The translations under genes were made by a program, and so were the position numbers. This document shows, piece by piece, positions 34,007-42,028 of a stretch of DNA of 64,000 nucleotides; position 1 is the stretch's first letter; every line of letters begins with the position of its first letter. The notes beneath the pieces are model-generated. The model saw nothing but the letters and a program-made list of their open reading frames with translations. It was not told where the DNA came from and made no database searches. Source of the stretch: VAZQ01 sp963702695 (GTDB lineage Bacteria > Pseudomonadota > Alphaproteobacteria > Rhizobiales > Xanthobacteraceae); NCBI GenBank assembly GCA_963702695.1, contig CAVPDS010000003.1:281917-345916 (forward strand), read 5' to 3'.

Positions 34007-34163
34007 CGCTAGCCATCTCGAACCATTGAAAACTGGCGCAAAATAGCGCAAGCGGCTCACAAGCGCGAGGGGCCTCCATTGGCGGCCGGAAATGCGAGAA
34101 ATCCCTATGAAATGGGCATTTCTCGCGCTTCGACGCGACAAGACGGCCCAATTTCTGGTCGGC

Positions 34164-34173
34164 CTATTGATCC
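34164..34173. repeat. Candidate attR core
   Basis: CTATTGATCC, identical to 22816-22825 at the other end of the element and 68 bases upstream of the HTH-TorD start codon. Confidence 0.4.
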
Positions 34174-34240
34174 TAGGTTGCGCCGTAACACATTGATACC
34201 GGTGGGAAGGGAGTGATCGACGGCGAGCCAGGGTAAGGCT

Positions 34241-35020
34241 ATGCGCGACACAGGCCTGGAAGAAGCCATTCGCGTTGCAGGCGGTGTTGGTGCGCTTGCA
34301 AGAAAAATTGGCATTTCACAGCCTTCGGTCTCCAACTGGGAGCGAATTCCCGCGGAACGCGTCCTCTCGGTCGAGGGCGTGACAGGCCTGAACCGCGCGA
34401 TCCTGCGGCCTGATCTCTACGCCGGCCATCTCCGACAAGCCGGCGACCTCGACAACGTCGATGCTGCTCGCGCGCAGGAATATGCGCTGCTTGCGACCTT
34501 GCTCGCCCGCGCGCCCGACCAGGCCTTGCTTGATCGCTTGGCGTGTCTGCGCGGCGATGCGAGCATGCTCGGTCTCGCTCACGTCGCGCTGGCCGAGGCC
34601 GCTGGCGCCGCCACGGCCGAGCGGGTCGAACGCGAATTCTTCGATCTCTTCATCGGCGTCGGGCGCGGGGAACTACTCCCGTACGGTTCGTATTATCTAA
34701 CCGGCTTCCTCAACGAACGGCCGCTCGCCAGATTACGCGAACGCTTGGCACGACTCGGGATCGAGCGAGCGGCGGGGCAAGTGGAGCCGGAAGATCACGC
34801 CGCGATCCTGTGCGAGGTGATGTCCGGCCTTGTCAGCCGGCGTCTGCCGGCCCCCGCGAACGCCGATCGCGAGCTGTTCGAACAGAACATGTCGCCCTGG
34901 ATCGGTCGCTTCTTCGCCGACCTGGAGCGAGCCGAAGCGGCCGACTTCTACGCGCGAATAGGCAGGCTCGGTCAGGTGTTTATGGAAATTGAGAGGGAAG
35001 CATTCGCGCTGCCGGAGTAA
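34241..35020 (+). CDS. HTH-TorD fusion: formate dehydrogenase chaperone with N-terminal DNA-binding domain
   Basis: A 259-residue protein with two parts. Residues 1-62 form a Cro/YdaS-like helix-turn-helix (EEAIRVAGGVGALARKIGIS, then QPSVSNWERIPAERVLSVE). Residues ~75-259 form a TorD/DmsD-type molybdoenzyme chaperone domain (ARAQEYALLATLLARAPDQ, FFDLFIGVGRGELLPYGSYYLTGFL, EDHAAILCEVMSG, FFADLERAEAADFYARIGRL). TorD proteins bind the Tat signal of the apo-enzyme until the cofactor is inserted. It precedes the Tat small protein and fdhA. The DNA-binding half suggests the chaperone also senses or represses its own locus; that is inference. Confidence 0.82.
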   Translation: MRDTGLEEAIRVAGGVGALARKIGISQPSVSNWERIPAERVLSVEGVTGLNRAILRPDLYAGHLRQAGDLDNVDAARAQEYALLATLLARAPDQALLDRLACLRGDASMLGLAHVALAEAAGAATAERVEREFFDLFIGVGRGELLPYGSYYLTGFLNERPLARLRERLARLGIERAAGQVEPEDHAAILCEVMSGLVSRRLPAPANADRELFEQNMSPWIGRFFADLERAEAADFYARIGRLGQVFMEIEREAFALPE

Positions 35021-35056
35021 GTGCGGCTCGGCAGCCGGCACCAGGAGGACGACGGG

Positions 35057-35272
35057 ATGAGCAAGGACCGCAAGACAGCGCTGGGTCGTCGTGACTTCCT
35101 TCGCACGCTGGGTGCCGGCGCGACGGTCGCGGTCGCCGCCGGCGCCGGAACGTCTACCGACGCAGCCCGCGCTGACAGCGAGACGAACGATGAGAAACGC
35201 AAGGCTCGATATCAGGCGAACTCCGCGGAGGTTCAAACCTTTTACCGCGTCAACCGCTATCCGCCGAAGTAA
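35057..35272 (+). CDS. Formate dehydrogenase region Tat-target small protein
   Basis: A 71-residue protein with a twin-arginine signal (LGRRDFLRTLGAGATVAVAAG) and a short mature part ending QTFYRVNRYPPK. It matches the TIGR02811-type family of small Tat substrates encoded directly before formate dehydrogenase alpha genes. ATG 35057 is preceded by AGGAGG at 10-11 bases; the frame is open to 35021. The alpha-subunit gene starts 11 bases after its stop. Role unknown, possibly an assembly factor or small subunit. Confidence 0.85.
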   Translation: MSKDRKTALGRRDFLRTLGAGATVAVAAGAGTSTDAARADSETNDEKRKARYQANSAEVQTFYRVNRYPPK

Positions 35273-35283
35273 GGGAGGCGCAC

Positions 35284-38202
35284 ATGCTGATCAAAAGAAC
35301 GGAACGTCAAGGCCGGCGCGGCCATCTCGCCATCGCGCTACAGAGCCAATCGGCCACCCTTGACCGCCGCGCCTTTCTGCGCCGCTCGGGCCTCGTCGCC
35401 GGCAGTCTCGCCGCCCTCGGCACGCTGCCGCTTGCCAGCGTGCGCAAGGCGAAGGCTGGTCCACCGCCGGCGCCCGGCGCTGCGGTCACGATCCACAAGA
35501 ACATCTGTACGCACTGTGCCGTCGGCTGCACCGTTACAGCGGAAGTTTCCAACGGCGTATGGATCGGCCAGGAGCCGAGCTGGGACAGTCCGTTCAATCG
35601 CGGCTCGCATTGCGCCAAGGGCGCCTCGGTGCGCGAACTGGTGCACAGCGAACGGCGTCTCAAGTATCCGATGAAGCTCGTCAACGGCCAGTGGACCCGC
35701 GTGAGCTGGGATCAGGCGATCAACGAGATCGGCGACAAGATGATGGAGATCCGTCAGAAGTCCGGACCGGAATCGGTCTATTGGCTCGGCTCGGCGAAAT
35801 TTTCCAACGAAGGTACCTATATCTTCCGCAAGCTTGCGGCATTTTGGGGCACCAACAATCAGGACCATCAGGCGCGCATCTGCCATTCGACCACAGTCAC
35901 CGGCGTGGCCAACACCTGGGGCTTTGGCGCGATGACAAACAGCTTCAATGATATCCGCAATGCCAAGACCATGATCATCATGGGCGGCAACCCGGCGGAA
36001 GCGCATCCCGTGTCATTGCAGCACTTGCTCGAGGGCAAGGAACTCAACAAGGCGAACTTCATCGTCATCGATCCGCGCATGACGCGCACGGCCGCGCATG
36101 CCAATGAATATGTCCGCATCCGGCCGGGCACCGATATCCCGGTTCTGTGGGGCATGCTCTGGCACGTGTTCAAAAACGGTTGGGAAGACAAGGAATTTAT
36201 CAAACAGCGCGTCTATGGTTTTGAGGAGACGCGCCAGGAAATCGACAAGTGGAATCCGGAAGAGGTCGAGCGTGTCAGCGGCGTACCCGGCGCGCAGCTC
36301 GAACGCGTCGCCAAAATGTTCGCGACTGAAAAGCCCGCGACTTTGATCTGGTGCATGGGTCAGACGCAGCACACCGTCGGCACCGCCAACGTCCGGGCGA
36401 GTTGCATCGCGTTGGCGGCGACGGGCAATGTCGGAAAACCCGGAACCGGCGCCAACATTTTCCGCGGCCACGACAACGTGCAAGGTGCGACGGACATTGG
36501 TCTCGATGTTGTAACGTTGCCGTTCTACTACGGTCTCGCCGAGGGTGCCTGGAAACATTTTTCACGGGTGTGGGAAGTCGACTACGACTACCTGCTTTCC
36601 CGTTTCGATTCCAAGAAAATGATGGAAACCCCCGGCATTCCGCTGACGCGCTGGTTCGATGCCGTTCTCTTGCCGAAGGATCAAGTTGATCAAAAGGACA
36701 ACGTGCGGGCCATGTTCGTGCAAGGGCACGCCAGCAACAGCATCACGCGTATCCCGGAATCGATGAAAGCGCTGCCGAAGTTGGACTTGCTGGTCGTCGC
36801 CGACCCGCATCCCACCACCTGGGCCTCGCTGGCGGTAGGGGCCGGACGCAAGGACAACATGTACTTGCTGCCGGTATGCACGCAGTTCGAAACCTCGGGC
36901 TCGCGCGTGGCGTCAAACCGGTCTTTGCAGTGGGGCGAGCAGATTGTCCCGCCGAGCTTCGAGTCCAAGGACGACTATCAGGTCATTTATCTGATGGCCA
37001 AAAAGCTCGGGGTCGCGGATCTTATGTTCAAAAACATCAAGGTCGAAGGCGACCGGCCGCTGCCCGAGGACATTCTGCGCGAAATGAATCGCGGAAGCTG
37101 GAGTACCGGCTACACCGGCCAGTCGCCGGAACGGCTCAAGGCGCACATGAAGAACCAGCACAAATTCGATCTGGTGACGCTGCGCGCCCCCAAGGACGAT
37201 CCCGAGGTTGGCGGCGACTTTTACGGTTTGCCCTGGCCGTGCTGGGGCACGCCGGAGATCAGGCATCCCGGATCGCCGATTCTCTACAATGCCGGCGTCG
37301 CTGCGATGGATGGCGGAAACGGGTTCCGTGCGCGCTTTGGCACGGAACGCAACGGACAGACGCTGCTGGCCGAAGGCTCCTATCTGCCGGGCTCGGAGAT
37401 TCAGGATGGCTACCCTGAATTCACCATGGCTGTTCTCAAGAAACTCGGCTGGAACGCAGACCTCACGCCCGCTGAATTGGCGACGATCGAGAAGGTCGCC
37501 GGCGGTCCCGACAAGGTCGACACCGTATCGTGGTCGACCGATCTGTCGGGCGGCATCCAGCGCGTTGCGCTCAAGCACGGCTGTTCGCCTTACGGCAACG
37601 GCAAGGCGCGGACCGTCGCATGGAACCTGCCCGATCCGATCCCTGTCCATCGCGAACCGATTTACACCCCGCGTGTCGATCTCATTGCGAAATATCCGAC
37701 GCTCCCCGACGCGAAGCAATTCAGGCTGCCGAACATCGGCTTTTCCGTGCAGAAGTCGGCCGTGGACAAGGGCATCGCCAAGCAGTTTCCGCTGATCGTC
37801 TCGTCCGGGCGGCTCGTGGAATACGAAGGCGGCGGCGAGGAAACCCGCTCCAACAAGTGGCTCGCCGAGCTGCAGCAGGACATGTTCATCGAAATCAGTC
37901 CGGCGGACGCCGCCGAGCGCGGCATCAAGGACGGCAGCTGGGTCTGGGTGACGGGCGCCGAGAACGGCGCCAAGGCCAAGATGAAGGCTCTTGTCACCGA
38001 GCGCGTCGGAAAGGGCGTGACCTGGATGCCGTTCCATTTCGGCGGCTGGTTCGGCGGTGAGGATTTTCGCTCCAAATACCCGGCGGGCGCCGATCCGATC
38101 GTGCTCGGCGAAAGCGCAAACACGATCATGACCTACGGCTACGATCCGGCCACCGGCATGCAGGAGCCCAAGGTCAGCCTGTGTCAGGTCAGGGCGGCAT
38201 AA
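35284..38202 (+). CDS. Formate dehydrogenase alpha (catalytic molybdenum/tungsten) subunit
   Basis: A 972-residue molybdopterin oxidoreductase that oxidises formate to CO2. Twin-arginine signal at 28-42 (RRAFLRRSGLVAG), so it acts in the periplasm. The N-terminal [4Fe-4S] cluster ligands are C75, C78, C82 and C110 (CTHCAVGC ... CAKG). The active-site residue is Cys200 next to His201 in QARICHSTTVTG, a cysteine enzyme rather than a selenocysteine one. The C-terminal dinucleotide-binding domain includes MFIEISPADAAERG and GESANTIMTYGYDPATGM. Length matches FdnG/FdoG-type enzymes with a long insertion in the middle. The beta-subunit gene follows at 12 bases. Confidence 0.93.
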   Translation: MLIKRTERQGRRGHLAIALQSQSATLDRRAFLRRSGLVAGSLAALGTLPLASVRKAKAGPPPAPGAAVTIHKNICTHCAVGCTVTAEVSNGVWIGQEPSWDSPFNRGSHCAKGASVRELVHSERRLKYPMKLVNGQWTRVSWDQAINEIGDKMMEIRQKSGPESVYWLGSAKFSNEGTYIFRKLAAFWGTNNQDHQARICHSTTVTGVANTWGFGAMTNSFNDIRNAKTMIIMGGNPAEAHPVSLQHLLEGKELNKANFIVIDPRMTRTAAHANEYVRIRPGTDIPVLWGMLWHVFKNGWEDKEFIKQRVYGFEETRQEIDKWNPEEVERVSGVPGAQLERVAKMFATEKPATLIWCMGQTQHTVGTANVRASCIALAATGNVGKPGTGANIFRGHDNVQGATDIGLDVVTLPFYYGLAEGAWKHFSRVWEVDYDYLLSRFDSKKMMETPGIPLTRWFDAVLLPKDQVDQKDNVRAMFVQGHASNSITRIPESMKALPKLDLLVVADPHPTTWASLAVGAGRKDNMYLLPVCTQFETSGSRVASNRSLQWGEQIVPPSFESKDDYQVIYLMAKKLGVADLMFKNIKVEGDRPLPEDILREMNRGSWSTGYTGQSPERLKAHMKNQHKFDLVTLRAPKDDPEVGGDFYGLPWPCWGTPEIRHPGSPILYNAGVAAMDGGNGFRARFGTERNGQTLLAEGSYLPGSEIQDGYPEFTMAVLKKLGWNADLTPAELATIEKVAGGPDKVDTVSWSTDLSGGIQRVALKHGCSPYGNGKARTVAWNLPDPIPVHREPIYTPRVDLIAKYPTLPDAKQFRLPNIGFSVQKSAVDKGIAKQFPLIVSSGRLVEYEGGGEETRSNKWLAELQQDMFIEISPADAAERGIKDGSWVWVTGAENGAKAKMKALVTERVGKGVTWMPFHFGGWFGGEDFRSKYPAGADPIVLGESANTIMTYGYDPATGMQEPKVSLCQVRAA

Positions 38203-38214
38203 GGAGGCGACACC

Positions 38215-38811
38215 ATGGCCCGGATGAAGTTCCTCTGCGACGCCGACCGTTGCATCGAATGCAACGCCTGCGTCACCGCCTGCAAGAACGAGAACGAGGT
38301 GCCCTGGGGCATCAACCGGCGCCGCGTCGTCACCATCAATGACGGCAAGCCCGGCGAACGCTCGGTCTCGATGGCGTGCATGCATTGCACCGACGCGCCC
38401 TGCCAGGCGGTGTGTCCGGTGAACTGCTTCTACACCACCGCGGACGCGGTGGTGCTGCACTCCAAGGACCTCTGCATCGGCTGCGGCTACTGCTTCTACG
38501 CCTGTCCGTTCGGCGCGCCGCAATATCCGCAGGTCGGCAATTTCGGCTCGCGCGGCAAGATGGACAAATGCACCTATTGCGCCGGCGGGCCGGAAGCCGA
38601 CGGCTCCAAGGAAGAATACGAGAAATACGGCGCCAACCGTCTCGCCGCAGGCAAGCTGCCACTCTGCGCCGAGATGTGCTCGACCAAGTCGCTGCTCGCG
38701 GGCGACGGCGACATCATCGCGCAGATCTACAAGGACCGGGTCGCCAAGCGCGGCTATGGCTCCGGCGCCTGGGGCTGGCAGACCGCCTACCGCGAAACCA
38801 TCGCGACGTGA
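38215..38811 (+). CDS. fdh3B: Formate dehydrogenase beta (iron-sulfur) subunit
   Basis: A 198-residue four-cluster ferredoxin-type subunit that passes electrons from alpha to the cytochrome b. Cysteine motifs: CIECNACVTACKNE (13-26), CMHCTDAPCQAVCP, CIGCGYCFYACPFG, and CTYC ... LCAEMC for the fourth cluster. Unlike FdnH it lacks a C-terminal membrane helix, which fits the shorter FDH3-type beta subunit. ATG 38215 lies 12 bases after fdhA with GGAGGCG upstream. Confidence 0.9.
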   Translation: MARMKFLCDADRCIECNACVTACKNENEVPWGINRRRVVTINDGKPGERSVSMACMHCTDAPCQAVCPVNCFYTTADAVVLHSKDLCIGCGYCFYACPFGAPQYPQVGNFGSRGKMDKCTYCAGGPEADGSKEEYEKYGANRLAAGKLPLCAEMCSTKSLLAGDGDIIAQIYKDRVAKRGYGSGAWGWQTAYRETIAT

Positions 38812-38878
38812 CCGCGACGCACGTGCTGTCAGCGCGCCGCTGCTGTCGGCAAGAAAGGCTGAACGGAGAGGAAACGGC

Positions 38879-39895
38879 ATGACGAAGCTTGTCGCCAAAT
38901 TCCGCGTTATCGTCGGAGCGCTAGCGCTCCTCATGCTGGCAATCGGTGCGCAACCCGCGAGCGCCCAACAGCCCACCTCGGTCGATCCCCAAGCGAGTGC
39001 GGTAACCGAAAACCAGCTCTTCCAGGAGCTCAACCGCATCTCCGGCCGCTGTACCATCCCCGATCAGAAGGCTTGCACGATCATACAGCCCGCTGGCCGC
39101 GATTGGCGCCACTTCCATGAAGTGACTCTTCGCTGGATTGGCGGCGTTGTCATCCTCGGCATCCTGGCGTTGCTCGTCGTATTCTATCTGTGGCGCGGCA
39201 TGGTGCGCATCGAGAGCGGCCGCTCGGGCCGCACCATTGTGCGCTTCAACGCCTTCGAGCGCTTCGTGCACTGGATGACCGCGACCTGCTTCATCATCCT
39301 CGCTGTTTCTGGACTTAACATCACATTCGGCAGGCCGCTGCTGCTGCCGCTCATTGGTCCGGAGGCTTTTACCGACTGGTCCGAATGGGCCAAATACGCC
39401 CACAACTATCTGAGCTTTCCGTTCACGCTCGGCGTCATCCTGATCTTCTTCATGTGGATCGCAGGCAACATCCCCAATCGTGCCGACGTCGAGTGGTTCA
39501 AGCGCGGCGGCGGCATCGTCGGGCATGACCATCCGCCGGCGTACCGATTCAATGGCGGCCAGAAAATGATCTACTGGATCGTCGTTCTCGGCGGCGCCGC
39601 GGTCGCGCTGAGCGGCTATGTGCTGATATTCCCGTTCTACGGCACCGCCATCCAGAATATGCAGGCCGCGGCGGTCGTCCACAGCATCGTCGCCATGTTG
39701 TTCATCGCCGCCATGATCGGTCACATTTATATCGGCACCATCGGCATGCAAGGTGCCTTCGAAGCCATGGGCACCGGCACCGTCGATCTCAACTGGGCCA
39801 AGGAGCATCACAGCCTTTGGCTGCAGGAGGAAATCTTCAAGGGTCACGCCGCCCCGCCGCCGCGCTCCGAAGGCCGCATGGCCGCGGCCGAATAA
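38879..39895 (+). CDS. Formate dehydrogenase gamma (cytochrome b556) subunit
   Basis: A 338-residue membrane subunit that receives electrons from beta and reduces quinone. It starts at ATG 38879 with GGAGAGG upstream, has a signal peptide (FRVIVGALALLMLAIGAQPASA), a periplasmic segment with two cysteines (GRCTIPDQKAC), then four to five TM helices. Haem-ligand histidines fit FERFVHWMTATCF and AAVVHSIVAMLFIAAMIGHIYIG. The periplasmic extension of ~70 residues before the first core helix is typical of the alphaproteobacterial FdhC type. Last structural gene of the operon. Confidence 0.92.
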   Translation: MTKLVAKFRVIVGALALLMLAIGAQPASAQQPTSVDPQASAVTENQLFQELNRISGRCTIPDQKACTIIQPAGRDWRHFHEVTLRWIGGVVILGILALLVVFYLWRGMVRIESGRSGRTIVRFNAFERFVHWMTATCFIILAVSGLNITFGRPLLLPLIGPEAFTDWSEWAKYAHNYLSFPFTLGVILIFFMWIAGNIPNRADVEWFKRGGGIVGHDHPPAYRFNGGQKMIYWIVVLGGAAVALSGYVLIFPFYGTAIQNMQAAAVVHSIVAMLFIAAMIGHIYIGTIGMQGAFEAMGTGTVDLNWAKEHHSLWLQEEIFKGHAAPPPRSEGRMAAAE

Positions 39896-39938
39896 GCCCG
39901 CGCGCGCAAGTATTTAACGTCGGTGCTATGGTGCGCGA

Positions 39939-40466
39939 ATGCGCCTCATAGGCCTCGCAGGTTTCAGCGGTTCCGGCAAGACGACGCTGCTTGCCAAGGT
40001 GATCCCGTGCTTGGTAGCCCGCGGCCTGACGGTCTCAACGCTCAAGCACGCGCATCACGACTTCGATATCGATCGGCCCGGCAAGGACTCGCACACCCAC
40101 CGCCTGGCCGGCGCCACCGAAGTGCTGGTCGGCTCCAGCCGCCGCTGGGCGCTCATGCATGAATTGCGCGCTGCGAATGAGCCCGCACTGCCGGCATTGC
40201 TGCGCAAGCTCGCGCTGGTCAATCTCGTCATCATCGAGGGCTACAAGCGCGAGCGGCATCCCAAGCTCGAAGTCCGCCGCGCCGTGCTCGGTCAGCCGTT
40301 GCTGCATCCCGACGACCCGACCATCGTGGCGGTCGCCTCCGACGCGCCGCTGCCCGAAGCCGGCATCCCGGTGGTCGATCTCGACAATGTCGAAGCCATT
40401 GCCGATATCCTGGTGCAGCATGCGGCGCCCATCGCGGAATTCCTGGCGCCGCTGGAATCGGCGTGA
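39939..40466 (+). CDS. mobB: Molybdopterin-guanine dinucleotide biosynthesis adaptor MobB
   Basis: A 175-residue P-loop GTP-binding protein. Walker A is GFSGSGKTTLL at 8-18; then TLKHAHHDFDIDRPGKDSHTHRLAGA, VIIEGYKRERHPKLEV and VVDLDNVEAIADIL complete the MobB pattern. It helps MobA attach GMP to molybdopterin for the bis-MGD cofactor of the formate dehydrogenase. Its stop overlaps the first base of the moeA start codon. Confidence 0.93.
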   Translation: MRLIGLAGFSGSGKTTLLAKVIPCLVARGLTVSTLKHAHHDFDIDRPGKDSHTHRLAGATEVLVGSSRRWALMHELRAANEPALPALLRKLALVNLVIIEGYKRERHPKLEVRRAVLGQPLLHPDDPTIVAVASDAPLPEAGIPVVDLDNVEAIADILVQHAAPIAEFLAPLESA

Positions 40467-41740
40467 TGGCGCAACTCACCGACGATTGCTTTGCCTTCTC
40501 CGAGCCGCTTCTGCCGGTGACCGAGGTCGAGCGGATCGTGCGCGAGCGCATTACGCCGGTCGCGGAAGTCGAAGAGGTGCCGCTGAGAGCCGCGTACAAC
40601 CGCGTGCTTGCCGCGGACCTCATCGCGCCGATCGATCTGCCGCCCTTCGACAATTCCGCGGTCGACGGTTATGCGGTACGTCATCAGGATCTCGACCCCA
40701 GCGGCGAGACCCGGCTGGCGGTCGTCGCGCGCGTCACCGCCGGGCGCGCCGCGATGCATCCGATGGCGGCAGGCGACGCGGTCCGAATCTTCACCGGGGC
40801 CCCGATGCCGGCCGGTGCTGACGTGGTCTTCATGCAGGAGGATTGCCGCGTCGACGGCGGCGTGGTGGTGGTGCCTCCCGGCCTCAAGCGCGGCGCCAAC
40901 CGGCGGCTCGCCGGCGAGGATGTCGGCGCCGGATCGGTCCTTATGGCGGCCGGCCGGCGGCTCGACGCGCAACAGGTCGCACTGGCGGCTGCCGTGGGCC
41001 TGACCTCGCTGACGGTGCGCCGGCGCGTGCGCGTCGCCGTGTTCTCGACCGGCGACGAAATCGTCGAGCCGGGAGCGCCGCTCCCGCGGGCCGCGCTCTA
41101 TGACGCCAACCGCTATCTGCTCGCCGGATTGATCGAGCGCATCGGCGGCGAGCCGACCGACCTCGGCATTCTGCCGGACGATCCGCACCGGCTGGCGCAG
41201 GCAATTTCGGCCGCTGCCATCGACCACGATCTCGTGCTGACATCCGGCGGCGTTTCGACCGGCGAAGCCGATCATGTGCGCCGCGCGGTCGAAGCGGTCG
41301 GCAAGCTGGTGTTCTGGCGGGTCGCCATCAAGCCCGGCCGTCCGGTCGCGATGGGCGTGCTCCCCGGCCGGCAGGCCGGAACCGGCGCCGCCTTCGTCGG
41401 GCTGCCGGGAAACCCCGTCGCGGTGTTCGTGACTTTTGCCCGGGTCGTTCGCCCGCTGTTCCTGCGCCTTGCCGGCGCAGAGCCGACGCAACTCCTGCCG
41501 CTGCCGGTGAGCGCCGCCTTCCCCTACAAAAAGCGCGCCGGCCGGCGCGAATATGTGCGGGTGGCGCTGATCCGCACCACCGAGGGGGCGATCGAAGCGC
41601 ACAAGCACCCACAGGAGGGTGCCGGCATTATCACCTCGTTGACGGAGACCGACGGCTTGGTTGAACTGCCCGAAGATGTGACAAAGATTGAGCCGGGCGC
41701 AAGCGTCGGCTTCCTCTCGTACGCCGCGCTCGTCGGTTAG
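40466..41740 (+). CDS. moeA: Molybdopterin molybdenumtransferase MoeA
   Basis: A 424-residue gephyrin-type enzyme that inserts molybdenum into adenylated molybdopterin. The MoeA-specific beginning (ITPVAEVEEVPLRAAYNRVLA, PPFDNSAVDGYAV) and the molybdopterin-binding block (VFSTGDEIVEPG, YDANRYLL, TSGGVSTGEADHV, GLPGNPVAVFVTF) are all present. ATG 40466 is used rather than GTG 40463; it shares one base with the mobB stop. End of the plus-strand fdh operon. Confidence 0.94.
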   Translation: MAQLTDDCFAFSEPLLPVTEVERIVRERITPVAEVEEVPLRAAYNRVLAADLIAPIDLPPFDNSAVDGYAVRHQDLDPSGETRLAVVARVTAGRAAMHPMAAGDAVRIFTGAPMPAGADVVFMQEDCRVDGGVVVVPPGLKRGANRRLAGEDVGAGSVLMAAGRRLDAQQVALAAAVGLTSLTVRRRVRVAVFSTGDEIVEPGAPLPRAALYDANRYLLAGLIERIGGEPTDLGILPDDPHRLAQAISAAAIDHDLVLTSGGVSTGEADHVRRAVEAVGKLVFWRVAIKPGRPVAMGVLPGRQAGTGAAFVGLPGNPVAVFVTFARVVRPLFLRLAGAEPTQLLPLPVSAAFPYKKRAGRREYVRVALIRTTEGAIEAHKHPQEGAGIITSLTETDGLVELPEDVTKIEPGASVGFLSYAALVG

Positions 41741-41838
41741 AGCATGACCCCGAAAAGTTGCAGACTTTTCGGATCGGATCACGCGACCAATCAAAGAGCA
41801 GCAGAACATGAGCGCTTCAATCTGAAGCGATCATGTTC
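41741..41838. repeat. Two palindromes after moeA
   Basis: CCGAAAAGT-n5-ACTTTTCGG (41750-41772) is a perfect 9-bp stem, and 41806-41838 forms a long near-perfect hairpin centred on CGCTTCA-ATC-TGAAGCG flanked by GAACATGA and ATCATGTTC. Both resemble dispersed repeats found after genes in Bradyrhizobiaceae and may end the fdh transcript. Confidence 0.55.
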
Positions 41839-41843
41839 CGGCA

Positions 41844-41966
41844 TTAAATGCGCACACCCGAGGCCGCAAACGCAACCGAGACGGGCTCTTGTATGTAATG
41901 CAGCACGACTGCACCGCCCAAAGCGATGACGGCGGCGGCGGCGCACGAAATAAGGAAAGTGCGCAT
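41844..41966 (-). CDS. 40-residue membrane peptide
   Basis: A short gene: MRTFLISCAAAAVIALGGAV is the first half, a hydrophobic helix that would span the membrane or act as a signal, followed by VLHYIQEPVSVAFAASGVRI. GGAG lies nine bases before ATG 41966. I recall near-identical ~40-residue peptides throughout Bradyrhizobium genomes (ending VAFSTSAVRL or similar), which supports it being a real gene. Function unknown. It lies between moeA and mobA, on the mobA strand. Confidence 0.7.
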   Translation of the reverse strand: MRTFLISCAAAAVIALGGAVVLHYIQEPVSVAFAASGVRI

Positions 41967-42028
41967 GTCTTTGTTCTCCTTCGCCCCACTGAAAGCAGGT
42001 ATGACCGGGGGCGGCCGATATCAAGAGA

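Larger units (their letters stand above)
22816..34173. mobile_element. Integrated phage-satellite-like element (candidate limits)
   Basis: An ~11.4 kb block placed between DUF3306 and the HTH-TorD gene, two genes that normally belong to one formate dehydrogenase locus. It encodes a tyrosine integrase at its left end, a P27 small terminase, an HK97-like capsid protein, a TOPRIM/DUF3631 primase-helicase and many small ORFs. I find no portal, large terminase, protease, tail or lysis genes. A direct repeat CTATTGATCC occurs at both edges (22816-22825 and 34164-34173) and is the proposed attachment core. One internal gene is split by an IS5-family copy. Confidence 0.7.

Noticed and set aside
22930..34141. 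A complete prophage
   Set aside because: No portal, large terminase, tail, baseplate or lysis genes can be found in any frame, and the space is filled with small genes and a replication gene.
36913..39057. A 714-codon minus-strand frame opposite fdhA and fdhB
   Set aside because: Low-complexity antisense translation; the plus strand encodes two clear formate dehydrogenase subunits.
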